Source: Strigamia acuminata (taxonomy: Eukaryota > Arthropoda > Chilopoda > Geophilomorpha > Linotaeniidae). From it: DNA of 64,000 nucleotides. Positions 23,946-34,210 of this stretch are shown one piece after another. The stretch covers positions 19,246,427-19,310,426 of the forward strand of contig OX442315.1 in NCBI GenBank assembly GCA_949358305.1, given 5' to 3'. The stretch's first letter is position 1, and every line of letters starts with the position of its first letter. Position numbers and translations under genes: made by a program. The notes under the pieces were generated by a model, which saw only the letters and a program-made list of their open reading frames with translations, was not told the DNA's origin and made no database searches.

Positions 23946-26104
23946 AGGCCGCCACTATGTAGCTATGAACAGCGTCCAACCAACCCAAAGAGCCTCGCTC
24001 GACCTTCCAACTCATAAAATACTCACACGCACGTACACAGGATACTACATAAGCAAAAGCTAAAAGGGGAGTTCAACAAAGGATGAGAGAAAAAGAGAAA
24101 GTCCAGTTATATTTATTTCTATATATATATATCTTAATTTGAAAGAAAAACTCGGGTGGACAATTGGGGAGTCGGTCCAATGGCCAACAACATATGTGCC
24201 AATTGACTAGCGTCAAAGATGACCCTTATGTTCCTGCCCAACTTATGACTCCATAAACCTGGGCTTATCTCTTAATCCAACAGCAGTGTTGACAGTGCAT
24301 TTGTCCAAGTAGTTTATTGTTAAGAGCTAGAGGTCAAATACGTTGCTTTATTGGGCTGCCAACTTGGTCAAATGATTCGAGATGAGTTGAGCTGCTGTTA
24401 GGCTAATCTATAGTCTATTCTTACGTCCATCAGACATAGTTTCGTTTGTTTATTGACTGCTAGGATACACACGAGGCAATTTCATATGGGTAATTATCGC
24501 AGTTGGAAAACATAATTGTGTTTTCGTAATAAATAAAAAAATAAATAAAAAATAAATAAAAAGTTCCATTTCCCGTACATTGGTCGTAAATCAAATGAAA
24601 CAAGCGTTTTAAAGTTACAACTGAACATCACTCAAATGTTTTAATCAATTTGATTATCAAATTAAATGCAAGAATAAGAAAAAAGAAATGTTATATACGA
24701 CGGTTTTCGTTTTAAGTTAATTTAAAAAAATTTAATAATGAAAAAGTTTTTATGCGTGCATAATATTTTCAAACTTTAATTGGTCAACAAACTTAACGGC
24801 TTGTGTCCGCCTGGTGTTGGGTAGTTGAACTCAACCTCTGGCTGTGTATGTACGCGTTGGTGTGTAGTATTGGTGCAAAGGCAAAGCCATTGAAGCGAGC
24901 TCTTGATGCTAAATCGATATATCTAACAGCAGTCATTAGGCATTGGAATAAATTTGTTTCGTATTACATTTGGTCATCCATCTGGACACGTGTTGCATCT
25001 TTTGGTCGTATTGACCACTTAAATTTCTTAATGGCAATTTATTTGAATAGGCATTTTCAGTTTTCATTCTCTCTTTTTTTGTGTGTGTAACGTCTTGTTC
25101 TGGAAAGCCATTCGACTAAAACTGTCATAATTCAAATCAAGTGCGCATGCACAAGTTTATTGAATTTTTTTCTCCTTTCTTCAGTGTTATAAACAAAGGA
25201 CCGTTTTATTTTTTATTTACACAAGTATTACTAGTGAAGATCTTTAGTTAAAATAGCTTAACAACACGAGAAAACACGTGTGGTTAGTAGTTTGTAAACA
25301 TAATGATGTCAGAGCGCATATAAATTGTAAATTACGCATCATGATTTCTCCCCTAGGTTCTAGTGTTATTGCTTTTATTCATGCTCTTGATTTTTACACG
25401 GGAAATAGTGAGTGAATCTAGTTGATTAATTGCTTTGGTTTTCTTATTGATTTTACATTTCTTTTATTTCCTATTTTAAAATTACTTGCTTCCATTTTTC
25501 AATGAAATTATGTGAGTACTAATTAAATTTTTTTTTTATAAATTTAATTTGTACTTGTTCTAATTTGTACTAGTATGTGGTAATGGAATAAAAAAAATAT
25601 TTTTTTATTTGTATATTTGTGCCATTCAAAAGTAATACAAATTCTATTTTTTTTCCTCTAAAGCTTTGATGTTGGCATAGTCAGAGCCGAAACGGATGAA
25701 TAAGTCGGTGAAAAAAAGGGTTGATTATTTTGAAAAGGAAGAAGGAAATGAAATATTGGCATAACATTTTAGTCAGGTGTCTTTTTTTTCTCTTAACATT
25801 TAATTTACTAAGAAACCAGTGTTTTATTCATTTTTTCGTGTTCGCTTAGATGTTTTTCTGTGCAAAAATTCTAGTAGAAGAAAAGCTTTAATTATTGCAA
25901 GTAAAACTTTTAGTAATAACATAAATTTGAATAAAGAAGAGCTACTCTACACCGGCTGCCTTTGTTTTGCATGCGGTGAGCGAACAGATCCGCACAAAAA
26001 ACGAAAAGAAAAAAAGAAAGAAGAAAAAGAAAAAAAGAAAGCAGGTGTTGTTTTTCCCTTATTAATTCAAAAAAAAAATGAAAGTTAACATCGAAAGTAT
26101 TATT
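23946..26104. other. AT-rich DNA upstream of the Ubx promoter
   Basis: No gene seen. Simple repeats: a short TA run (about 24120-24132), an AAAT repeat (24528-24562) and an A-rich polypurine tract (25995-26044). Confidence 0.55.
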
Positions 26105-26688
26105 CATGACTAGGTTTGGTTTGGTTAGAAGAGAGGGCAAACGAGGGTTTGTTTCCATAGTGACGTCGTGTGTGAGTGTATGTGCAAAAGGGAGCGCCAA
26201 TCAAACGAGCGATCGATCGTGTTGCCGCCAAGCCAGCGCCATCGCGCAGCACATAGGCCGAAAGAGGGAGGGAGAAGAGGAAAATCAAATGCCTAGCAAA
26301 TGACAAGAGCTGGAATAATAAGTGTAGTGTAACGTAAAAATATTCTACCTTACCTATTCGATATATTTGCGGATTTTACAATAATTTTTATCGTAAGAAT
26401 GGGAAGATGCAATGGCGGGTCAAAGCTTTGGGTCACGGGGTAACCCTTGACTCGTTCCTTGATTGGAAGACCTAATCTCGCTCGGAGGCACACAGTCGTG
26501 AGTGCGTGTGTGATGCGGTCGAATCCGAGGCTCGCGATTGGCTGAAACTGCCCTTCCGGGTTGTCCTTGAAATGTTTACACATTCCTGCCGTGAACAAAT
26601 TTAATCTAACACGTTGACGTGAGTAAAAAATAGAAATTCAAAATCTGATGTCGCAAGGAACGAGGGTGGTGTGTGTGTCGGCTGGATG
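26105..26688 (+). promoter_or_regulatory. Ubx: Ubx promoter-proximal region and 5' leader
   Basis: More GC-rich than the DNA upstream. Three CCAAT boxes are visible: 26197-26201 (+), 26462-26466 (-) and 26537-26541 (-). The last lies in GCGATTGGCTGA, a good NF-Y site when read on the - strand. No convincing TATA box at a fitting distance. The block 26190-26260 has a palindrome CGATCGATCG (26210-26219), a GAGCG word and a GCCAT word of the type seen in Polycomb response elements. GGTCG at 26517-26521 fits the DPE consensus but has no properly spaced initiator. The transcription start cannot be placed from sequence. Confidence 0.45.
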
Positions 26689-26689
26689 A
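26648..26689 (+). CDS. upstream ORF of 13 codons overlapping the Ubx start
   Basis: ATG at 26648 opens MSQGTRVVCVSAG and ends with TGA at 26687-26689. That TGA overlaps two in-frame Ubx ATGs (26686-26688 and 26689-26691) in the sequence ATGATGA. It is in a different frame from Ubx. If the leader includes it, a ribosome finishing this frame stops on the Ubx start codon, an arrangement suited to termination-reinitiation. It is real only if the transcription start lies upstream of 26648. Confidence 0.4.
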   Translation: MSQGTRVVCVSAG

Positions 26690-27169
26690 TGAACTCGTAC
26701 TTTGATCAAGGCGGGTTTTATGGGAGCCAGGGATCCGGCGAACAAGCTTACCGGTTCCCGTTAGGGCTGACCGTGCCGCCGTACCCGCAACCCCAAACTC
26801 GGGCTCACCAGGACTCTTCGTATGACAGCCCGGCGACGGGCTCTCCCTGCAAATTGTACTCGTCAAGCACCGCGTCGACCGATGGCCAACCCGCCTACAA
26901 GTCGGACTGCGCGGCCAAAGATCAGAACGGATACAGCTCGACAGCCAAAGAGGTAACCGCTTGGCCTGGCGGATCGCTGCCCGTCAGACCCGCCGCATGC
27001 ACGCCGGACTCGGTCCGCTCTTTCGCAGGCGAGACGGGCGCGAGCCCGCGCGACCGGGTGCCCAACTCGTGGACTCAGTGTTGTCAGAACACGAACTCCT
27101 CTACGGCCGCTTCGCCTGTGCAGCAGCCAGCCACAAATCACACTTTCTACCCGTGGATGGCAATTGCAG
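26689..27169 (+). CDS. Ubx: Ultrabithorax exon 1 (N-terminal region and YPWM hexapeptide)
   Basis: Encodes residues 1-160 plus the first base of codon 161 of the Hox transcription factor Ubx, which specifies posterior thoracic segments and limb type in arthropods. Visible in order: MNSYF start motif (1-5), FYGSQG, YRFPLGL (about 22-28), PCKLYSSS, KDQNGYSS, the PVRPAACTPDS block shared with Drosophila Ubx, and NHTFYPWMAIAG with YPWM at 154-157 (27148-27159), which contacts the cofactor Extradenticle/PBX. An extra in-frame ATG directly precedes (26686); 26689 is chosen because arthropod Ubx proteins begin MNSYF and it has A at -3. The exon ends GCAG|GTGAGT, a strong donor. The exon is GC-rich compared with its AT-rich surroundings. 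Joined to exon 2 the protein is 267 residues, short for the family because the long Gly/Ala-rich middle of the fly protein is missing. Confidence 0.95.
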
Positions 27170-27445
27170 GTGAGTAGAGTCACGTTCAACACCGAGAATT
27201 TCTCTGTGCGGAAAAAAAATTCAACTCCGCTACCGCCATCTCATTTTCCTCCTTATTTCATCGGCCATAGCTGCTAACGCTCACATCTTACTTGAATTGG
27301 CTTAGCTTGCATGTCACTAGTTCTTAACTTACGGTAGGCCTATTCACTAATGAATGAAATTTTTTCAATTTTTATTGCGCTAATAAAAGTGTGTTTTTTG
27401 CATTAGGGTGAATGCATGCGTGTGTGCTTGTGTTGAGTTTTAAAG

Positions 27446-27455
27446 GTGACGTCAC
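27446..27455. promoter_or_regulatory. CRE-type palindrome
   Basis: GTGACGTCAC is a perfect 10-bp palindrome containing the full CRE core TGACGTCA, about 280 bp inside the Ubx intron. A CREB/ATF-family site is inferred from motif alone. Confidence 0.35.
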
Positions 27456-27862
27456 TCTATGTTTTTTAAGATCCAAGTTATTGGTCCTGTGGTCATAAAA
27501 TACCCTTAAGTACATTTTAACTCTGGTGTGATATAAAATATCCCATCACCGTAGCGAGCTTGCCAGACACGGCTGTCTGACTCAAGGTGTCGGGTACCAT
27601 GGCCTCTGCTATAAGGTAAGAAGAGATGCCGATAGGATTTTGGCGGGTGACCAAAGCCGCCTAGCTTTGCTAAGCGGCCATTTATTACGTTTAGTTTGGT
27701 GGGCTGTAGTGCAGAGTAACTCCTTTTCTTCTTCCCGATTGGTTCAACTCTATTTTTCTATCAATTTTAATTTTATTTGTGAAATTGTTTCAATTTTTTT
27801 TCGGTTTTTGTTTTTGTTTTTGTTTATTTTTAAAAGAAAAAATCTCTTGAGGTGGGCACCGA

Positions 27863-27984
27863 TATAAGAGAGCTTTCGATTGCTCTCGCTGCTGCTTCGC
27901 CACTCACCACTCGAGTCGTATAATTGAAGCAGCTGCAGCTGGTTGTAGTTTCCCTCCGTGTGTCCACAGAGGGGCTCCCTCAGG
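27863..27984 (+). promoter_or_regulatory. possible intronic promoter and alternative first exon
   Basis: TATAAG (27863-27868) is followed by a more GC-rich block that ends in a strong donor, CAGG|GTGAGT (intron from 27985). Between them lie a GAGAGC/GCTCTC inverted repeat (27868-27887) and a 12-bp palindrome of two overlapping E-boxes, CAGCTGCAGCTG (27930-27941). A transcript starting near 27893 could splice to Ubx exon 2 and lack exon 1, the YPWM included. No good initiator motif at the expected spot; TATA-like words and donors also occur by chance. Confidence 0.25.
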
Positions 27985-29150
27985 GTGAGTGTCCGCGTTA
28001 ATATCAGCAAATTTTGTGGCTGTGTATAACAAAAAAGTACAAGTCTTTATGGAGGAAAGAATGAAAAGAAAAATATGAACGCCAAAGGGAAGTAAATAAT
28101 TATTTTTTGTTGTGGTTGAAACGTTCTTTCGTTTGACTGCAAATAAAATTACAAGTGATTTTTGATGCGATTCTAATCTATCGCATGGATCAGTGGAATA
28201 ATAGCCATACATACTACTGCATGGCTTATCCCTTTTTCCCCCCACGCAGAGATATTCGTTGCCAGCCCCCGATTTACCCATGGATAATTTCTCTCCCTCC
28301 CAGATTAAAGCTTTCAATGTGTCAAGAGCATTGCAGCACAGACCTTGGACCACGCGCATGTGTGTGTGGCCTATGTGTCGAGCTGGAACGTGCACTATGC
28401 AGTTGGCACTTCGATTTCTCCACGGAATTGGATTAGACGGAGTAGAACGAACGATACTGTTTTTCCTTGTCGCAAATTACTTAACTGCGATTTATTTTGT
28501 CAAATGGTCGGAAACGGTGTAAGAGATAAATTACTTTTCGATAATATCGCAATAAAATTATCAAAGGATTTTCGCTAATGATTTCAAAAATGTGCAGCTT
28601 CAAAGCTGGTTAGATTACACGCCGCAGAAAATATTATATTAGCACGGTTAGAGGCTAGGTGGAAGGAGGGAGGGACTCGTTACAGCGACTCGTGTTGGAT
28701 TGATTCTAATGGAGGCGAAAGAGATGAACATTGGCGAAGGCAAATGTTTAAAATGGATGACGGTTGGAGTGCTCGCTCGTTTCCATCTATTTGCTCATTG
28801 CGAAAAGAGGTAGAATATAGCTGCTAATGGTTTTTGGTGCGTGTGCCCACCATAATTTCTTAGACCGCAAGCAGCGAGAGTTTCAATATGGAGCTTGGCT
28901 CTCGGTCCAACTCATCATTCAGCTTTATGTCACTGAGGAATTGAGCTCGGAACAAGTTCTGCTGCTGTCTCTTCTTTCTCACCATCACTAGTGAAGCCTT
29001 TTTCTTGCTTTATTCTTGTAAGTGCTCGGGCAGTCTCTTTCACTGCTGTTTGCCTTGGCAGTAAGTCTGGTCTAGTGCATTAAAGTGGTGCACAACATGA
29101 TAGGATTACAACCGAGTGTGACGACATTGACTAGCTGTACGTAGAAGTAC

Positions 29151-29178
29151 GGAGCAGAGCAGAGCGGAGCAGAGCGGG
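29151..29178. repeat. short GGAGCAGAGC tandem repeat
   Basis: Units of GGAGCAGAGC and AGAGC repeat across 28 bp inside the Ubx intron. Simple repeat, no coding sign. Confidence 0.7.
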
Positions 29179-31714
29179 CTGTTAGCGCTGCAATTTAGGC
29201 GCGTGCTATCCTACGCATGTTATCCCACATAATTTTATTTTTATTTCTTTATCTCGCTACGATGACGGCTTTTAATTCAACAAGTGATTTCATTCACCTT
29301 TCTACGCTAAATTTTCCAATTTTCTTTATTTATTACGATTATTTCTTTTTCGAGGGAGAGGGTCAGAGGGAGAGGGAAATATTTCATTTTCATAAATTGT
29401 TATCCTTATATGACATGTTTCTGCAGTCGTGTTTGCATGTCATCGCACGAAGACAGACGCAGGAAAATGGTAAAGCATCTGTAGCATACAAAAATATCAA
29501 CTTCCTTTTTTTTTAAAGTTCCATCTGGGAATAAGTTGTCCTCCCTTTCCAACTGGAAGAGTTTTTCTCATGAAAGGTTTCTACTCTTCCCCTTTTGCCC
29601 CCACTAGTGAGTAGCGGCCGCAAGAGGGACTATCTGACAACCCAAAAACCCGCCTTCGGTTTGAGGGTAGCCTCTATTTTATTACCAAGTATTTTTTTTT
29701 AAACAACTAAGACAGGTTGCGCTGTTATACGATCCCTGAAACAGATAAAAGTGGGGAGAAACGCGTAAATTGGACGAAGTGGAATTTTTTCTTTCAATTA
29801 TAGAATGAAATAAAAATATCTTTATTTCAATTATTGTATTTAAAACGTCGTAAATTTCTCGAGATCTTGTTGATATTGAAAAATTATGGGCAGTAAAAAT
29901 AATGATGTTTGGCTCGTATTTTTATCAATGATAACAAAAGACTTTTTTTTTTCTTCTTTTTTGTTGGAATAAAACGTAACTGACTTTCAACTTAATTTTT
30001 TTTTCTTCAAATAGTGCTTAGTATATTTATTCTTGACTTTATCCAACAAATAAATTACACTTTCAAATGTGCATTAAGTGATTCACAATGGTAAAATAAG
30101 AATTGTTCTTTTTTTGTGGTCTGATAGTGGTCGGAGGGTATTGAATTAAGAGAATGAGAAGTGTTTCGCTTGAAATGGGGGTCCGTTCTTTCAATATCGT
30201 TAGAAGAAACTTTAAATCAGGATTTAGCTGTAATTCATGAAAGCGGAAAGCTTTAAACGGGGTGAAGGGAGGGAAAAAATGAGTTAAAGATTAAAAGATT
30301 TCTTCGCCAATTGCCTCGATGGCGAAGGTGGTAAAAATTTTGCAGCTGCTCTCTAAGCTTTTTAGGTTTTACCCTTTGTGACATCCTTTTGTTCGCGACC
30401 GCCAGAAAATTCTTTGCTATAAATAGGAGGAGGTTAAAATTTACACACTTCAGTGTGGAAACTCATAAATAAGTTGCATCTCTGTTTGCGTTATGCCACT
30501 GGGGGCAGACAGTTTGATGCGAGGGAAAAAAACTAGAGATGAGGGGGTTGGCAGTTTTAGTCTGTGCCAATCCACTGTTTACACAGTTTGTGATAGGTTA
30601 AAATAAAAATATTGGAAGAAAAAAAAATCAATTTTATGTAGAGGAAAATTCCACATATATGTGTGGTTTCAATTTGAAAATACAATTGCGGAATGCGATA
30701 TAGCTGTGAATAAGATGAATGTTCAATTTCTAACCCGGTCCCTTGGGTTGAAGTAAATAAAACAGAGCCAGGAGCAATAATTAGAAAAGGGCATTCGTTT
30801 TTCCCCCCTCCCTCCAAGGTCTGCAACTCGAGATAGGCCCATCCCTCAACTCCTCGCCCCAACTGCCGCCCGCGCGTCCGGGCCCATTCGTTTTTCACAA
30901 CCAATGTCTGACTTAAGCTATCTCATTAATTAAAGTGCAAAGCAGAAGCCTGTCAAATACAATAGGAGTCTGCTGTATAGAAACATGGCGGTGTTCTGAA
31001 ACTCTCGAGGGAAAAAGGCTTTTGTTACGGTCACGTCAGGCCACATCCTTATGTTGGAGATCACGAATGGGGTTGCGTTGTACGACGGGGGCCATCCCTC
31101 AACGCCTGTGTGTTGATGGACCCGCCGAGATTTTGTTGGGATTTGCCTCACTGTGCGCGTACAGTAGCGAATAAACTAACGTCCACAGACGGTCATTAGA
31201 AACAGGTCATTTCCCAGACTTGTGTAAATTCAATGTAATTTTTTCTCCCCTTTTTCTATCTCGTTCTTTTTTTTGTATTTCTTATTTTATTACATTGTGT
31301 ACTCTGGTACTGTTGGGCATTCTTGAGGCGACTTTGAGAGAAGACAGATCAACGTGGTAGAGGCAAGTGGAAGAGGTTAAAATGATGTGGGGAAAAAAGA
31401 GGGTTTGTTTAGGGGAAAGAAATACAAAAAAAAAATAAAATATAATAAAATCGTGGAAGAAAAAATATGGATGTGCGAGTTTAGTTTAAAAGAAGGTTCG
31501 AAAATAATGGATGTGTCGGCTTTGGACCTCCGTTTTTAAGCTCGATTTGTACCAGCGTTGTGTACGTGAATCATTGGCTCGAACCCAACGCGTTTTCTCT
31601 GCATTTTCACATCCCCATGCCACCTCCCTTAGAAAAAAAATAAAAAACGAGTTGGGGGGGAGAAAAAAAAAGTTTGAAGATGAAAAACGGGAGGCTGATA
31701 AACAGAAGCGCCCC

Positions 31715-31728
31715 GTCACCATGGTAAC
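31715..31728. promoter_or_regulatory. RFX X-box motif
   Basis: GTCACCATGGTAAC fits the 14-bp X-box consensus GTYNCC-AT-RGYAAC at every position. RFX factors bind such inverted repeats, classically in ciliated sensory neuron genes. Its role in a Ubx intron is unknown. Confidence 0.35.
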
Positions 31729-34197
31729 GGAATTCCCTTCTTTCTACCGCCCTCGGCCATGTTTCTCCCATCAGAAGCGGGCTGCGACGAGGACACCATG
31801 CACTCGCGTTGGTATCGCACGCAGTTTCAAGAGCCTGGCCGCCGCCGGCTGATTTACTTGCATCACCTTCTGTAGTAGATGAAATTCAACGGCGCATGTG
31901 GTGCAACGACGAAAAAAAGGAGAAAAAAAAATGTAGGAACTGTGACCGAGGTTGTCAAATTTACCCTGTGGGTCAAAAAATGCTGCGCGTTGCAGTGCGC
32001 TCACCTTTCTTTTTTTGCCTCGCATGGCCAGATAAAAATCATTTTGAAAAGTCCCCGAAGCATCGAAAAAAATGTGTGATTATCACGTAGGAAATTAGTC
32101 TTGGTTCTTGGTTTTCTCGCTCTTTCTCTATCGTGACATACGCTCAGAGGGGATTGAGGCAAAAGAAATGATTGGTTCTTGTCACAACCCGGATTATGTA
32201 GGTAGTATTTTTGCCTAGATCGATCAGGATTCAGGACCGAGCGTTATTTATTCGTTTTTAAGCGGAGTTAACAATTCGTTTTGGGTGTAAACGCATTTAT
32301 TTCACCATTATGTAATCAATAAACATTGCGTGATTCTTTCTGTTTTAACAACGCTCCGAGCAACATCCGGTTTACAGCTTGACATTTTCGAAAAAAACGG
32401 GAATAAACATTAAATATTTTCATTCACATAATTTACAACTGTTATTTTATATATATACATTTTTTTTTGCGCAATATTTTTTGTATCATCTGCACCTGAG
32501 TGCTGCTTTTGTAAGCAGAGAAAAATTACGACATTTTTTTCCCGGTGACTTGCTTGTTTATGGCTGGGTTTCATTGACAGCAAAAGTCGAGTCTCCCTTT
32601 ACAAAGATTTCACTGACGTGAATGACCAAACTCAACCTCTCTTATGTCCCGTGAGTATTTACTAAGAAGTAACAAAAAAAAGCTGCTTGTGAGATAAGCA
32701 ATTGAAGAAGCCTCTCCACTCGGCGACCTAATTCATCTTTAAGAATAACAGATACTGTCTGCTTGAGTTAGGACTTCCATTCACACCTTGAGGAAAAAAA
32801 AGGCATTGCCCACACGAGCCAGAGGATCTATAGCTAATGAGGTCAACATAGTGCAACGGTTTTTTCCTCTGTGTGTAATGCAAGGTACCATGCAAATTTA
32901 CGAGTTAGACATTATTAAAGAGCTTCTGTGGCTGTGACCCCGCTCTTTTTAAATTGTGAAGGATGGGAAAAGATTCAGTGAAGCGGATACATGTGTCTGT
33001 GCTACCTTGATTCAGGTCTTGGGGGACTTGATCTCAGTTGTAAAGGAGGGAATTTCCACTCGGCTAAAAAGGCAGGCAACAGGCAAACCTTATCAATAGC
33101 AAATATTTGCCTTGATTATAATTGGTGATAAAAGAACCATAAAGTGGTTATGCTGGCAATTGGCGATAAAAGGGAGGCAATTTCTGTGTGGTTTGGCGGC
33201 GCCCACTATCAAATGCAGTTGGGAGCTTGTGCTCGTAGTTGGATGCTGAAGAGGCACTTGCCATTGTTTAAAGTGTAATGTATTCCGCCCCGTGATAGGC
33301 GATAGATGGCACCGATATCTTAATCTTAGAATGTTCAAACAAGATTCTCGACGAGAAAGAAAGAAAACTCACACTCTTTTTACGCTCGTACAAAAAAGAG
33401 CTAATACTTTCAAAAGTGTTCTGCTCTTTTTCTCTTTTTGCACGAAAATGTGAACCTTTTGAGAGGAAACGAACAAAAAAATAAAGATTGATGAAAATAG
33501 AAAAAGTTGTAGGCTTATGTACTAAAAAAAAAACAAAAAATAATTCTCCGTCCATTGAACTAGGAAAATTGATCAGAGGGAAAAAATGTCGTATATCACG
33601 TTTGGTTTTCACTTTTTTCTTTCGGTTAAGGAAGTAAAGGCTTGAGGATTAGACCGTTGGATGGTAGATTTTTTTATGACGTGGATGGGTGAATGAGTGT
33701 GTGCTACATCACCCTGAGGCAACCACGCGGTCGGTTGAATGTGAATGTGTCTGTGGTGTTTCACGCTGTGTTGTATTCGCTAAAGCCAAACCGACGCTCA
33801 GTCTCAGACAATATTATTTTCTTATTCGTGCTGAAGGAGGGAAAGATGTTTGCGAGACTGCTTGGTTTGATGTTTGCACACAAAACACTGTTTTCCTTGA
33901 GGCCTGTGATTTCTTCTTTTTCGCCTTTTTCCGCAGCCACCCATGATTAACAGCGCCCTCCCTTTGACAGACCATGTTCCATCACCGTGGCATTGCTTTA
34001 TGGCGACTGCTTGGTCATAAAACTGTTCGAAGTGTGTCAGATCTCGTAGTGTGGAGACTCGCCTACTGTTTTGGCGATATAGTTACACGCAAGGATGTGA
34101 AAGCAGCATGGAAAAAAAATATTTTGTTTGCCTTTTTTGTTTGACTGCCGTGAAAACATGCTGAAATGAGGTGGTTGCAAGCAATTCAGAAAATGAA

Positions 34198-34210
34198 CCA
34201 CCAGGTGGCG
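34198..34210 (+). promoter_or_regulatory. CTCF consensus site in the Ubx intron
   Basis: CCACCAGGTGGCG matches the bilaterian CTCF consensus CCASYAGRKGGCR at 13 of 13 positions and continues GCGCT, also typical. A full match would be expected well under once by chance in 64 kb of both strands. CTCF sites mark insulators and domain borders in the Drosophila bithorax complex. Occupancy here is inferred. Confidence 0.5.

Noticed and set aside
26686-26688. Ubx start at the first in-frame ATG
   Set aside because: It would give MMNSYF; arthropod Ubx starts MNSYF, so the second ATG was preferred. The difference is one residue and cannot be excluded.
26863-27192. 109-codon frame antisense to Ubx exon 1
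   Set aside because: Arg/Ala-rich shadow of a GC-rich coding exon. Antisense Ubx transcripts are known in some arthropods but nothing here shows one.
27904-28395. 163-codon frame antisense in the Ubx intron
   Set aside because: No domain and spans the candidate internal promoter block; nothing favours coding over chance.
30494-30510. CCACTGGGGGCAG as a CTCF site
   Set aside because: Has one G too few before GGC, so the core is out of register; 9/13 at best.
30792-31103. Short direct repeats CATTCGTTTTTC and CCATCCCTCAAC in the intron
   Set aside because: Only 12-13 bp each with unrelated flanks; not enough to call a duplication.
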